A stretch of DNA of 64,000 nucleotides from an uncultured Flavobacterium sp. GTDB lineage: Bacteria > Bacteroidota > Bacteroidia > Flavobacteriales > Flavobacteriaceae. Made by a program: the position numbers and the translations under genes. The first letter of the stretch is position 1. Every line of letters begins with the position of its first letter. Shown here one piece after another: positions 25,187 to 34,745 of this stretch. The stretch spans positions 186,001 to 250,000 of the forward strand of contig NZ_OY730245.1 of assembly GCF_963422545.1 (NCBI RefSeq), in the 5' to 3' direction. The notes beneath the pieces are model-generated. The model searched no databases. It was not told the origin of the DNA and saw only the letters and a list, made by a program, of their open reading frames with translations.

Positions 25187-25264
25187 TGTATAATTTCAAA
25201 GTGCAAAGATAACGTAAATGCAGTCAATATGACAAGATGGCAGAGAAAGAATTAACAATTTAAT

Positions 25265-25367
25265 TTTAGATTTTAGACTTTAGATTTTAGATTGTTGAAA
25301 TGTAGCGAAAAACAAGTTTTTTAAGATTTGCTATGAGATTCTAAAATCTAAAGTCTATAATCTACAA
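25265..25367. repeat. intergenic inverted repeat (TTTAGATTTTAGA type)
   Basis: Left arm ttttagattttagacttta onward (25265-25296) pairs with ctaaaatctaaagtctataa onward (25340-25366). Related units recur at 63176-63200. Confidence 0.7.
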
Positions 25368-25372
25368 TATTT

Positions 25373-25497
25373 CTAGCCACAGATTAAAAGATTAAAAATG
25401 ATTCTCAAAGCTTTGCGAACTTCGCCTGAAATTTTCAGCTCAGATTAAAACTTAGTGAACTTTGCGTAAAACTTTGTGAACTTTGCGGCTAAATTTC
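25373..25497. repeat. compound intergenic repeat (CCACAGATTAAAAG and CTTTGCG types)
   Basis: It begins with a degenerate copy of the GxxExxY element end (gccacagattaaaagatta) and continues with three or four tandem units of the form acttagtgaactttgcg / aaactttgtgaactttgcg. Confidence 0.7.
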
Positions 25498-25515
25498 CCT
25501 CCATTTTTTTCTAAG

Positions 25516-25661
25516 AAGCTATTTCCGGCTTTCCGCTACAAGTCCTCATAAAAAACGCAAAGTTTCTAATGCTTTAAAAAGAGCTTCCGCTGGTCGCTTT
25601 TTTAAAACAAGAAACTTTTGCGTTTTTTACTCCGGGCTTTTTACTGTAATCCGGGCTAGGA
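25516..25661. repeat. large hairpin repeat element (GCTATTTCC ... GGGCTAGG)
   Basis: An outer pair, aagctatttccggctttcc and gtaatccgggctagg, encloses a long hairpin with arms aaaaaacgcaaagtttct (25549-25566) and agaaacttttgcgtttttt (25610-25628). The sequence matches a type of MITE/REP-like element common in flavobacterial intergenic regions. The rest of 25187-25847 holds only repeats and the topA promoter. Confidence 0.7.
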
Positions 25662-25800
25662 ATTTAGGGTTTAAAAAAGAATATTTCTCGTACATAAACC
25701 ATTAAAAGTTATACCTATATATATAATAGAAACAATTACAGATAAATCTGCAATTTTAAGAAACATAATATTAAAATAACTCAAAAATGCATTCACGAGG

Positions 25801-25829
25801 TTGATATTTAAAAAAAATAGATACTTTTG
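25801..25829 (+). promoter_or_regulatory. promoter of topA
   Basis: TTG (25801-25803), an 18-base spacer and TACTTTTG (25822-25829) match the Bacteroidota -33/-7 consensus TTG...TAnnTTTG. The start codon lies 18 bases further on. Confidence 0.8.
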
Positions 25830-25847
25830 TTGCAGAAAAATAGAGCA

Positions 25848-28364
25848 ATGGCAAAGAATTTAGTAATAGTGGAGTCACCTGCAAAGGCGAAAACGATAGA
25901 GAAATTTCTAGGAAGTGATTTTCAGGTGGAGTCAAGTTATGGACATATAGCCGATTTACCATCAAAGGAAATAGGAGTAGATGTAGAAAATGGTTTTAAG
26001 CCTAAATATGAAGTTTCTCCAGACAAAAAAGCTTTAGTAAGTAAGCTGAAAACACTATCTAAGAATGCCGAAATGGTTTGGTTAGCAAGTGATGAGGACC
26101 GCGAAGGAGAAGCTATTTCATGGCACTTGGCGGAAGAACTAAAACTAGATACTAAAAAAACAAAGCGAATTGTTTTTCACGAAATTACAAAGTCAGCGAT
26201 TCTTAAAGCAATCGACAATCCAAGAGAAATTGATTATAATTTAGTAAATGCACAACAAGCACGTCGTGTTTTAGACCGTTTAGTGGGGTATGAATTATCT
26301 CCTGTTTTATGGAGAAAAATTAAAGGCGGACTTTCTGCCGGACGTGTTCAGTCAGTTTCAGTTCGTTTGATTGTTGAGAGAGAACGCGAAATACAAAATT
26401 TTAATGCAGTTGCGAGTTATTCTATCGTAGCAGAATTTGTAAATGAGGCAGGGAAAACTTTCAAAGCCAAATTACCAAAGAACTTCAATACTAAAAAAGA
26501 AGCCGAAGATTTTTTAAATAAAAACATCGGATCACAATATAAGGTAGCCGATTTAGAAACTAAACCTACCAAAAAATCTCCAACAGCACCTTTTACAACT
26601 TCTACATTGCAACAAGAAGCAGCCAGAAAATTGTATTTACCGGTTGGAATCACAATGCAGCTTGCACAGCGTTTATACGAAGCCGGACTTATTACTTATA
26701 TGAGAACGGACAGTGTGAATCTTTCTGCTGAAGCAATGAGTGCTGCTGAAGCTGAAATCATAAAATCATACGGAAAAGAATTCTCAAAACCTCGAAGTTT
26801 TACCAACAAAAGCAAAGGAGCACAAGAGGCGCACGAGGCAATTCGTCCAACAGATATGTCTCGTCACACGGTAAATATTGATCGTGATCAGGCTCGTTTG
26901 TATGATTTGATCTGGAAGAGAACATTGGCATCTCAAATGAGCGATGCACAATTAGAAAGAACAAATGTAAAAATTGAAGCTAATAATCACAATGAAGTTT
27001 TTACAGCTTCTGGTGAAGTTTTACTTTTTGAGGGTTTCTTAAAAGTTTACTTAGAAGGTCATGATGACGATGAAGAGGAACAAGAAGGAATGTTGCCTGC
27101 GCTAAAAGTAAACGAAAAATTAGTTAACAACTATATCACAGCGACTGAAAGATATTCAAGACCACCGGCTCGTTATACAGAAGCTTCATTGGTTAAGAAA
27201 TTAGAAGAATTAGGAATTGGACGTCCGTCTACGTACGCACCAACAATTTCGACTATTATCAACAGAAATTATGTTGAAAAAGGAACTCTTGAAGGTCAGG
27301 AACGTAATTATACGCAACTTACTTTGCAAGCCGATAAGGTAGGAGAGAAGTTGTTAAAAGAAAATACAGGTTCAGATAAAGGAAAGTTAGTTCCTACAGA
27401 TATCGGAACTATTGTTACAGATTTCTTAGTTAAGAACTTTGGGAATATTTTAGATTATAATTTTACTGCAAAAGTAGAACAGGATTTTGATGAAATTGCC
27501 GAAGGAAATATCGACTGGGCAATTATGATGCAGGAATTCTACAATAAATTTCACCCAAATGTAAAAGAGGTTGAAGCTAATGCAGAACGTGAAAGCGGAG
27601 AAAGAATTCTTGGAAAAGATGCAGAAGGAAGACAAGTTTCTGTTCGTTTAGGAAAATTTGGACCAATGGCTCAAATTGGAGAAGCAGATGACGAAGATAA
27701 AAAGTTTGCCAGTTTAATGGCAGATCAAAATATTGGAAATATTACACTTGAAGAAGCTTTAAATTTATTTTTATTACCTAAGAATTTAGGTGAATATAAA
27801 GGAGAAGAAGTAGAGGTGAGTAATGGTCGTTATGGGCCTTATGTACGTCACGGAAGTGTATTTATTTCGTTGCCAAAAGGAGAAGATCCGCTTGGAGTTT
27901 CAAAAGAAAGAGCACAGGAATTAATTGATGAAAAAGCAATTGCTGATGCGCCAATCGCGGTTTATAAAGGAGAAGGTGTTCAGAAAGGTGTGGGACGTTT
28001 TGGCCCATTCATTAAATGGAATGGTCTTTTTGTAAATGTTAGCAAAAAATACAATTTCGATAATTTATCACAAGCAGATGTCGAAGAACTAATTGAAGAT
28101 AAATTACAAAAGAATATAGATAAAGTGCTTCACAATTGGGAAGACGAAGGAATTTTGGTTGAAAAAGCGCGTTGGGGACGCTCGGTTATTACAAAAGGTA
28201 AAATCAAAATTGAATTAAGTAAAGATGTTGATGCTACAAAATTGACATTGGCCGAAGTTCAGGAAATGATTGCCAAAAAGACACCGGCAAAGAAAGCACC
28301 AGCAAAAAAAGCAACAACAACTAAAAAAGCTCCAGCTAAAAAACCAGCTGCTAAAAAGAAATAA
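25848..28364 (+). CDS. topA: DNA topoisomerase I
   Basis: This 838-residue type IA topoisomerase relaxes negative supercoils. The Toprim domain starts with NLVIVESPAKAKTIEKFLGS and includes WLASDEDREGEAISWHL. The active-site tyrosine is Tyr284 in GLITYMRTDSVNLS. The C-terminal region has GRFGPFIKWNGLFVNV-type modules instead of zinc fingers, and a lysine/alanine tail (KKAPAKKATTTKKAPAKK) that probably binds DNA non-specifically. The ATG at 25848 is preferred to one at 25827, because the latter would overlap the -7 element at 25822-25829. Only 3 bases separate it from the next gene. Confidence 0.97.
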   Translation: MAKNLVIVESPAKAKTIEKFLGSDFQVESSYGHIADLPSKEIGVDVENGFKPKYEVSPDKKALVSKLKTLSKNAEMVWLASDEDREGEAISWHLAEELKLDTKKTKRIVFHEITKSAILKAIDNPREIDYNLVNAQQARRVLDRLVGYELSPVLWRKIKGGLSAGRVQSVSVRLIVEREREIQNFNAVASYSIVAEFVNEAGKTFKAKLPKNFNTKKEAEDFLNKNIGSQYKVADLETKPTKKSPTAPFTTSTLQQEAARKLYLPVGITMQLAQRLYEAGLITYMRTDSVNLSAEAMSAAEAEIIKSYGKEFSKPRSFTNKSKGAQEAHEAIRPTDMSRHTVNIDRDQARLYDLIWKRTLASQMSDAQLERTNVKIEANNHNEVFTASGEVLLFEGFLKVYLEGHDDDEEEQEGMLPALKVNEKLVNNYITATERYSRPPARYTEASLVKKLEELGIGRPSTYAPTISTIINRNYVEKGTLEGQERNYTQLTLQADKVGEKLLKENTGSDKGKLVPTDIGTIVTDFLVKNFGNILDYNFTAKVEQDFDEIAEGNIDWAIMMQEFYNKFHPNVKEVEANAERESGERILGKDAEGRQVSVRLGKFGPMAQIGEADDEDKKFASLMADQNIGNITLEEALNLFLLPKNLGEYKGEEVEVSNGRYGPYVRHGSVFISLPKGEDPLGVSKERAQELIDEKAIADAPIAVYKGEGVQKGVGRFGPFIKWNGLFVNVSKKYNFDNLSQADVEELIEDKLQKNIDKVLHNWEDEGILVEKARWGRSVITKGKIKIELSKDVDATKLTLAEVQEMIAKKTPAKKAPAKKATTTKKAPAKKPAAKKK

Positions 28365-28367
28365 TAA

Positions 28368-29519
28368 ATGGAATTTGATTTTCTAGAACCAGTTAACGAC
28401 GGAATTTTAAAATTCATTAGTTCGTTGTCTTCACAAGAATTGGGTAGCAAAATAGTTTTGCATACTCAGGATCAGTTTCCGGATATTAGCAAAATAAGTA
28501 TTGCTATAGTTGGTGTTTTAGAAGACCGCCGTAATAGTGATATGGCTAATGAAGTTAGTCTTATGGCAGTTCGTAAAAAGATTTATAGCATGTTTCCCGG
28601 TAATTGGGATGCTTCTATTGCAGATTTAGGAGACATACTTGCTGGAGACTCTGTAGAGGATACGTATTTTGCATTAAAGAAAGTAACTTCTACTTTAATT
28701 AAGAATAAAGTGATTCCTATAGTCCTGGGAGGTTCGCAGGATTTGACCTATGCTTTGTATCGTGCTTATGATGATTTAGAGCAAATGGTGAACATGGTTT
28801 CTGTAGATAATAAATTTGATTTTGGTAAAGAAAATGAAACAGTTTCGGCTAATTCTTTTTTAACTAAAATTATAATTGATGAGCCTAATAATCTTTTCAA
28901 CTATTGTAATATAGGATATCAGACTTATTACAACTCGCAGGAAGAAATTGATCTGATCGAAAAACTATTCTTTGATGCCTATCGTTTGGGTGAAATATCA
29001 AATAATATAGCTTTGGCAGAACCTGTTTTTAGAGATGCTGACTTGGTTAGTATTGATTTGAATTCGGTAAAGTCTTCAGCTTCAGGAAATATTAAGTCTT
29101 TTGAGCCAAATGGTTTCAACGGAAAAGAGATTTGTTCTTTGGCCAGATATGCCGGAATTAGTGATAAAGTTTCCTCTTTTGGAGTTTTTAATCATAATAG
29201 TACAGCACAGGAATCAGGTATAATTGCACAAATCGTTTGGTACTTTATTGAGGGCTATCATTACCGATCAAAAGAGTATCCGTTTGGAAGCAGAACAAAC
29301 TATTTAAAATATATTGTTCCGCTCGAAGACGAAGAACTTATTTTTTACAAAAGTGACAAAACAGATCGTTGGTGGATCGAGATCCCATTCGAGTCAAATG
29401 GTCACAATAAATTAAAAAGAAATACGTTATTACCGTGTTCGTACGACGAATATTTGAGCGCTTGTAATCAAGAATTGCCAGAAAGGTGGTGGAAAGCACA
29501 ACGAAAAAACGCATTATAG
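28368..29519 (+). CDS. ureohydrolase-fold (arginase/formimidoylglutamase-like) protein, degenerate site
   Basis: This 383-residue protein has the arginase fold. The three metal-binding regions are recognisable but altered. VLGGSQDLTYAL stands where GG(D/E)HS is expected (His to Gln). VSVDNKFDFG stands where DAHxD is expected (His to Lys). LVSIDLNSV stands where SxDxDxxDP is expected (second Asp to Asn, no DP). Loss of these manganese ligands suggests it is not an active ureohydrolase; it may be structural or regulatory. It starts 3 bases after topA, so is translated from the same message, and is followed by a 260-base gap before gldK. Databases often call homologues formimidoylglutamase. Confidence 0.85.
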   Translation: MEFDFLEPVNDGILKFISSLSSQELGSKIVLHTQDQFPDISKISIAIVGVLEDRRNSDMANEVSLMAVRKKIYSMFPGNWDASIADLGDILAGDSVEDTYFALKKVTSTLIKNKVIPIVLGGSQDLTYALYRAYDDLEQMVNMVSVDNKFDFGKENETVSANSFLTKIIIDEPNNLFNYCNIGYQTYYNSQEEIDLIEKLFFDAYRLGEISNNIALAEPVFRDADLVSIDLNSVKSSASGNIKSFEPNGFNGKEICSLARYAGISDKVSSFGVFNHNSTAQESGIIAQIVWYFIEGYHYRSKEYPFGSRTNYLKYIVPLEDEELIFYKSDKTDRWWIEIPFESNGHNKLKRNTLLPCSYDEYLSACNQELPERWWKAQRKNAL

Positions 29520-29779
29520 CGGGAAATTTCAGAAGAAATCTTAATTTTTTAAAAATTTAAAAATCGAGTTAAGATAAATTAGTAGGACAAGATTTACATA
29601 TTATAAATTTTAACGTTTTACGTCGATTTTTTGAGTTAGTTTGTCGACAAAATATTTTTTTTTTATTTTATTTAACATTATTTTTGAACGGTGAAAAATT
29701 TCGCAACTAGTATTGTTTTTTAGATAAATAATAAATACGTTTACGAACTTATAATAATGAATAGATAATCCAAATTTAT

Positions 29780-31183
29780 ATGAAGAAGTTTATTGCATTT
29801 GCAGCAATGTTAACACTGGTAATTGGCTGTGGTAAGTCAGGAGACAAAGGTGAATTAGTTGGTGTTACAGGAGGAAAATGGCATCCTGAAAAACCTTATG
29901 GAATGACTTTGGTTCCAGGTGGATCTTTTATAATGGGTAAGGCTGATGCTGATTTAGCTAACGTGGAGGATGCTCCAACTAAATCGGTAACTGTTCGTTC
30001 GTTTTATATGGATGAAACCGAAATTACAAATAGCGAATATCGCCAGTTTGTCGAGTGGGTAAAAGACTCTACAATGAGAGTTCGTTTAGCTATTTTAGCT
30101 GATGAAACAGGGCAAAAAGCTACAGGTGATGCTAAAGGTAAAAAAGGCGGTAGCATCGCAGATTATGCATTTAATGATTCTGAGCCAGATAAAATGACGG
30201 CTTATGATAAATATATGTATGATAATTACTATAGTGTAGGGACAAAAGATGATCCTTATGCAGGAAGAAAATTAAACAAGAAAGTTAAGTTAATTAAAGA
30301 TACTAAAGCTTACCCAGATGAGTATTATACTGAGGTAATGGACTCTATGTATTTGCCAATTGAAGAATCATATAATGGTTTAAGAACAATTGATGTAAAT
30401 AAATTGAAATTCCGTTATTCTTGGATGGATATTCAGGCTGCTGCAAAGGCCAAAGTAGGAAAAAGAAAAGACTTCGTTAAAACTGAACAAGTTAGCGTAT
30501 ATCCTGATACTACAGTTTGGATTAAAGATTTCGCTTATTCATATAATGAACCAATGCACAATGATTATTTCTGGCATAAAGCTTACGGAGATTATCCTGT
30601 AGTAGGTGTTACATGGAAACAAGCTAAAGCATTTTGTGCTTGGAGAACTTTAAATAAAAATAGCTATATCAAATCTAAGAAAAAAGGACGTGATTTAGTT
30701 AATGCTTTCAGATTGCCAACTGAGGCAGAATGGGAGTATGCTGCAAGAGGTGGTCTGGAGTCTGCTACTTATCCTTGGGGAGGTCCTTATACTAAAAGTG
30801 ACAGAGGTTGTTTCTTAGCAAACTTTAAACCAAACAGAGGAGATTATGCTGCTGATGAAGCTTTATATACTGTTGAGGCTAAATCTTATGAGCCAAACGG
30901 ATATGGATTGTACAATATGGCAGGAAACGTTTCAGAGTGGACAGATTCAGCTTACAACCCAAATGCATATGAGTATGTTTCTACAATGAACCCTAACGTA
31001 ATTGATGGAAACAATCAGAGAAAAGTTGTTCGTGGTGGATCTTGGAAAGACGTTGCTTACTTCCTACAAGTAAGTACTCGTGATCACGAATATGCTGATT
31101 CTGCAAGAAGTTATATTGGTTTCAGAACTGTACAAGATTACATGGGAACCCAAACAACTGGAAGCGGGAAGAAAAAAAAGTAA
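29780..31183 (+). CDS. gldK: gliding motility / type IX secretion lipoprotein GldK
   Basis: This 467-residue outer-membrane-associated lipoprotein has a signal peptide ending in LVIGCGKSG, with lipidation at Cys17. Most of it is a formylglycine-generating-enzyme (FGE-sulfatase) fold: MTLVPGGSFIMGKADADLAN, FYMDETEITNSEYRQFVEW, NAFRLPTEAEWEYAARGG, NMAGNVSEWTDSAYNP and KVVRGGSWKD. In the type IX secretion system GldK and GldN form the periplasmic ring under the outer membrane. Its central insert (about residues 105-250) is larger than in catalytic FGE proteins. It is the first gene of gldKLMNO, in the order known from Flavobacterium johnsoniae. Confidence 0.97.
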   Translation: MKKFIAFAAMLTLVIGCGKSGDKGELVGVTGGKWHPEKPYGMTLVPGGSFIMGKADADLANVEDAPTKSVTVRSFYMDETEITNSEYRQFVEWVKDSTMRVRLAILADETGQKATGDAKGKKGGSIADYAFNDSEPDKMTAYDKYMYDNYYSVGTKDDPYAGRKLNKKVKLIKDTKAYPDEYYTEVMDSMYLPIEESYNGLRTIDVNKLKFRYSWMDIQAAAKAKVGKRKDFVKTEQVSVYPDTTVWIKDFAYSYNEPMHNDYFWHKAYGDYPVVGVTWKQAKAFCAWRTLNKNSYIKSKKKGRDLVNAFRLPTEAEWEYAARGGLESATYPWGGPYTKSDRGCFLANFKPNRGDYAADEALYTVEAKSYEPNGYGLYNMAGNVSEWTDSAYNPNAYEYVSTMNPNVIDGNNQRKVVRGGSWKDVAYFLQVSTRDHEYADSARSYIGFRTVQDYMGTQTTGSGKKKK

Positions 31184-31247
31184 ATTATAATTAATATCAA
31201 TAACCAAATCGAATCTATTTAAAATTAAAACCTAAAAAAAAAGTATT

Positions 31248-31895
31248 ATGGCATTATTAAGTAAAAAAGCAATGAATTTCGCTTATGGTATGGGAGCGGC
31301 AGTAGTAATTATTGGAGCATTATTCAAAATTACTCACTTTGAAATTGGACCATTAACAGGTACATTGATGCTTTCAGTTGGATTAGTAACTGAGGCATTA
31401 ATCTTTGCACTTTCTGCTTTTGAACCAGTAGATGCAGAGTTAGATTGGACTCTTGTTTACCCTGAATTAGCTAATGGTCAAGCTAGAAAAAAAACAGATA
31501 AAGTTGAAACTCCATCTGATGCCCAAGGATTGTTGTCTCAAAAATTAGACACAATGTTAAAAGAAGCTAAAATTGACGGTGAATTAATGTCAAGTTTAGG
31601 AAATTCAATCAAAAACTTCGAAGGAGCTGCAAAAGCAATTTCTCCAACAGTAGATTCTATTGCAGGACAAAAGAAATATGCTGAAGAAATGTCTATGGCT
31701 GCTGCACAAATGGAATCATTAAATAGCTTATACAAAGTACAATTAGAAAGTGCTTCTAGAAACGCACAAGCAAACAGCGAAATTGCTGAAAATGCTTCTA
31801 AATTAAAAGAACAAATGCAATCAATGACTGCAAACATTGCTTCTTTGAACAGTGTTTACGGAGGTATGCTTTCTGCAATGAGTAACAAAGGATAA
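31248..31895 (+). CDS. gldL: type IX secretion motor protein GldL
   Basis: This 215-residue inner-membrane protein has two N-terminal transmembrane helices (MNFAYGMGAAVVIIGALF and GTLMLSVGLVTEALIFALS). A conserved glutamate lies in the second helix (TEALIF), and a long helical cytoplasmic region follows. GldL with GldM forms the proton-driven motor of gliding and type IX secretion. The tail is rich in alanine, serine and methionine, as expected for a coiled coil. It lies 64 bases after gldK and 52 before gldM. Confidence 0.96.
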   Translation: MALLSKKAMNFAYGMGAAVVIIGALFKITHFEIGPLTGTLMLSVGLVTEALIFALSAFEPVDAELDWTLVYPELANGQARKKTDKVETPSDAQGLLSQKLDTMLKEAKIDGELMSSLGNSIKNFEGAAKAISPTVDSIAGQKKYAEEMSMAAAQMESLNSLYKVQLESASRNAQANSEIAENASKLKEQMQSMTANIASLNSVYGGMLSAMSNKG

Positions 31896-31947
31896 TTAGT
31901 TTTTAACTATTGTATTAAATTTATTAATAAGAACTAATTAGAAAAAA

Positions 31948-33486
31948 ATGGCAGGAGGAAAATTAACCCCTAGACAGAAGATGATTAACCTGATGTATCT
32001 GGTTTTCATCGCAATGTTAGCAATGAATATGTCAAAAGAAGTATTATCTGCTTTTGGCTTAATGAATGAAAAATTTGAAAGTGCTAATACATCTTCAGAG
32101 CAAACAAATGCTGGTTTATTAATGTCTTTAGATCAAAAAGCTTCTGAAGCAAAAGGAGAATTTGCAACTGCTGCAGTTACTGCTCACCAGGTTGAAACAG
32201 CTTCAAAAGAATTTTATGCATACATCGGTTCTTTAAAAGGAGATGTTTTAAAAGGATTTGAAAGTGATAAAGAAACTGGAAAATTACCTTACGAGTCTAT
32301 GGACAAAGGTGATAATATCGACAACTGGTTTACAGGGGAAGGATATACAGCTAAAGGAAATGATGTTATTTCGCACATTGAGAAATATAAAGCTGCGATG
32401 AAATCAGCATTAGCTGATAAAAAATATGCTGCTATTTTAGGTGAAATTGAAAAGAAATTTGATGTTTCAGACGTAAAAAATAAAGAAGGCTTAAAAGATA
32501 AATATTTAGCTTACCACTTTAAAGGTTTTCCTGCTGTAGCTTCATTAGCTAAACTTTCAGCTTGGCAAAATGACGTTCAAAAAGCAGAATCTGATGTTTA
32601 CAGTGCTGCTTTAGGAAAAGCTGCGGTTGCTGCTGCTTCTTATAGCAATTACCAGGCAATTGTTGTTTTAGATAAAAACGCTTATTTCCAAGGAGAAAAA
32701 GTAACAGGTAAAGTAGTTTTAGGTCGTTATGACGAAAATACAAAACCAACGTCATTCCAAGGTCCAGGACAAATTGTTAACGGACAAGCTGTTATCTCAT
32801 TAACTGCTGGAGGTGTTGGAGAGCAAAACATTAATGGTCAATTTTCTTTCTTAGAAGATGGTAAAAATATCCCACTTAAATTTGCTGGAAAATATGTTGT
32901 AGTGCCAAGACCAAATTCAGCTACAATTTCTGCTGATAAAATGAATGTTGTTTATAGAGGTGTTGTTAACCCAATCTCTGTATCATTCGCAGGTGTTGCT
33001 GACAATAAAGTTGTTGCTAGTGCTCCAGGATTAAGTTCTGCTGGTAAAGCTGGAAAATATAACATGAACCCGGGTGCAGGTACTGAGGCTACAATTTCGG
33101 TTACTGGTACATTGCCAAACGGAGATAAAGTTTCAGATAAGAAAACATTTAGAATTAAAGGTATTCCTGGACCAACAGGAACAATTAGAGGTGAGATGGG
33201 TGTTGTTAAAGGACCTAAATCTAACTTAGAAATTGCTACTATTGGTGCTAAATTGCTTGATTTTGATTTTGAAGTTGGTTTAGATGTTATTGGATTTAAC
33301 TTAAAAATTGCTGGACAACCTACAGTTGTTGTTAGTGGTAATAAATTAAATGCACAGTGTAAACAAATTCTTTCTAGAGCAGGTAAAGGAGATCAGGTTA
33401 CTATTTCTGAAATTAAAACTAAACTTGTTGGAGCTGGTAGTTATTTATTACCAAGAACTGCTCCGGTAATTTTTGAAATACAATAA
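31948..33486 (+). CDS. gldM: type IX secretion motor protein GldM
   Basis: This 512-residue protein has one N-terminal transmembrane helix (MINLMYLVFIAMLAMNMSKE), followed by a large periplasmic region built of four domains. GldM dimers pass through the GldL ring and reach up to GldK/GldN, transmitting motor rotation. The start AGGKLTPRQKMINLMYLVFI and the C-terminal region (GEMGVVKGPKSNLEIATIGA) match GldM of F. johnsoniae in type and length. No truncation is seen. Confidence 0.97.
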   Translation: MAGGKLTPRQKMINLMYLVFIAMLAMNMSKEVLSAFGLMNEKFESANTSSEQTNAGLLMSLDQKASEAKGEFATAAVTAHQVETASKEFYAYIGSLKGDVLKGFESDKETGKLPYESMDKGDNIDNWFTGEGYTAKGNDVISHIEKYKAAMKSALADKKYAAILGEIEKKFDVSDVKNKEGLKDKYLAYHFKGFPAVASLAKLSAWQNDVQKAESDVYSAALGKAAVAAASYSNYQAIVVLDKNAYFQGEKVTGKVVLGRYDENTKPTSFQGPGQIVNGQAVISLTAGGVGEQNINGQFSFLEDGKNIPLKFAGKYVVVPRPNSATISADKMNVVYRGVVNPISVSFAGVADNKVVASAPGLSSAGKAGKYNMNPGAGTEATISVTGTLPNGDKVSDKKTFRIKGIPGPTGTIRGEMGVVKGPKSNLEIATIGAKLLDFDFEVGLDVIGFNLKIAGQPTVVVSGNKLNAQCKQILSRAGKGDQVTISEIKTKLVGAGSYLLPRTAPVIFEIQ

Positions 33487-33532
33487 TAAAAAGTAGGTAA
33501 AACTACGTTCAATATATTATAATAATACCACG

Positions 33533-34522
33533 ATGAAAGTAAGACATTTTTTAATAGCTATTGTTTCTATCGCAGGAGGTTTTGCTTCTAATGCGCAATC
33601 GAATTTGCTGAATGCAAAAACACCTGAACAAATAGGACTTAAGACTCCTGCACAACTTATCTCAGACAACGATAAGCCATTGGCTTATGGTTATGTAGAT
33701 GATAGAGATGTCTTGATGGGAAAAACTACTTGGGAGATTATTGATTTGAATGAGAAAATCAACTTTCCATTATATTTTCCGGTAGATACTGCTAATATTG
33801 GTTCAGACAGACGTTCATTATACGACGTTTTGACGAAAGCTGTTAAAAACGGTAAAATAACTGAAGTGTATAGCGACAGTTATTTCAATACTAAAAAATC
33901 TATGAAAGACATCGAAGGTGCGTTATCACGTATTGATACGACAGATGCTGGTAGAGAGTTGATCAACCAATATCCTGATGACTACAAAACTCACGTTGTG
34001 AAGAAAAAAGTAGTTACTGGTACTGGTAAAAAGAAAGTTGTTACTTATGTTGATGAAACAGTTGGTGCAACAAGAACAGTTCCTTCTGAGTATATCTTGA
34101 AACAAGATCTTACTGCAGCAGATGTTACACAATATAAAATTAAAGGATACTGGTATTTTGACAAACGTCAAAGTGAATTGAAATATCGTTTACTTGGAAT
34201 TTGTCCTGTAACTCCAGACGTATATACAATGAATAGTGACGAAAAGGATTATATTGAGTTATTTTGGGTTTTCTTCCCTAATGCGAGAGAAGCATTACAT
34301 GAAGCAAAAGCATTTAACGATAGTAATTCAGCGCTTCCAATTTCATTTGATCAAATATTAAACTCAAGACGTTTCAATGCAGTACTTTACAAAGAGGAAA
34401 ACTTGTATGGAGACAGAGCAATTAGTGATTACATGAAAGATAATGCTCAAAATCAGTTGTTAGAATCTGAGAGAGTAAAAGAGAAGATTCGTAACTTCGA
34501 ACAAGATATGTGGAATTACTAA
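33533..34522 (+). CDS. gldN: gliding motility / type IX secretion protein GldN
   Basis: This 329-residue periplasmic protein has a signal peptide (LIAIVSIAGGFASNAQ). It contains the family core YGYVDDRDVLMGKTTWEIID, INFPLYFPVDTANIG and VTPDVYTMNSDEKDYIELFW. GldN binds GldK to form the periplasmic ring complex. It is about 88% alike by eye to the next gene, GldO. The duplicated unit also covers the leader (TACGTTCAATAT at 33504) and the following hairpin. Confidence 0.96.
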   Translation: MKVRHFLIAIVSIAGGFASNAQSNLLNAKTPEQIGLKTPAQLISDNDKPLAYGYVDDRDVLMGKTTWEIIDLNEKINFPLYFPVDTANIGSDRRSLYDVLTKAVKNGKITEVYSDSYFNTKKSMKDIEGALSRIDTTDAGRELINQYPDDYKTHVVKKKVVTGTGKKKVVTYVDETVGATRTVPSEYILKQDLTAADVTQYKIKGYWYFDKRQSELKYRLLGICPVTPDVYTMNSDEKDYIELFWVFFPNAREALHEAKAFNDSNSALPISFDQILNSRRFNAVLYKEENLYGDRAISDYMKDNAQNQLLESERVKEKIRNFEQDMWNY

Positions 34523-34543
34523 GTATCTAAATTACAATATTAT

Positions 34544-34581
34544 AAAAACTCTTACTATCTTTGTAGTAAGAGTTTTTTTTT
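34544..34581 (+). terminator. hairpin after gldN with a -7-like loop
   Basis: The 12-bp stem AAAAACTCTTAC / GTAAGAGTTTTT is followed by more T residues. The loop is TATCTTTGTA, which contains the promoter -7 consensus TAnnTTTG (34556-34563). It could end gldN transcription and start gldO transcription. Confidence 0.75.
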
Positions 34582-34745
34582 GCCCATTGATTTAATAAAG
34601 AAATCAGTTGTTAAAGCAGGATTGACTGGTTTTTCTTCTGTAACCTACTCCGGTAATTTGTACAATTTTAATATTTCTTACGTAATGTAAGAAAAATAGC
34701 AATATATTTTGTAGATTTACGTTCAATATGTTTTAATGATATATT

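Noticed and set aside
28368..29519. Functional formimidoylglutamase/arginase
   Set aside because: The metal-binding motifs are altered at three or more ligand positions, so only the fold is claimed.
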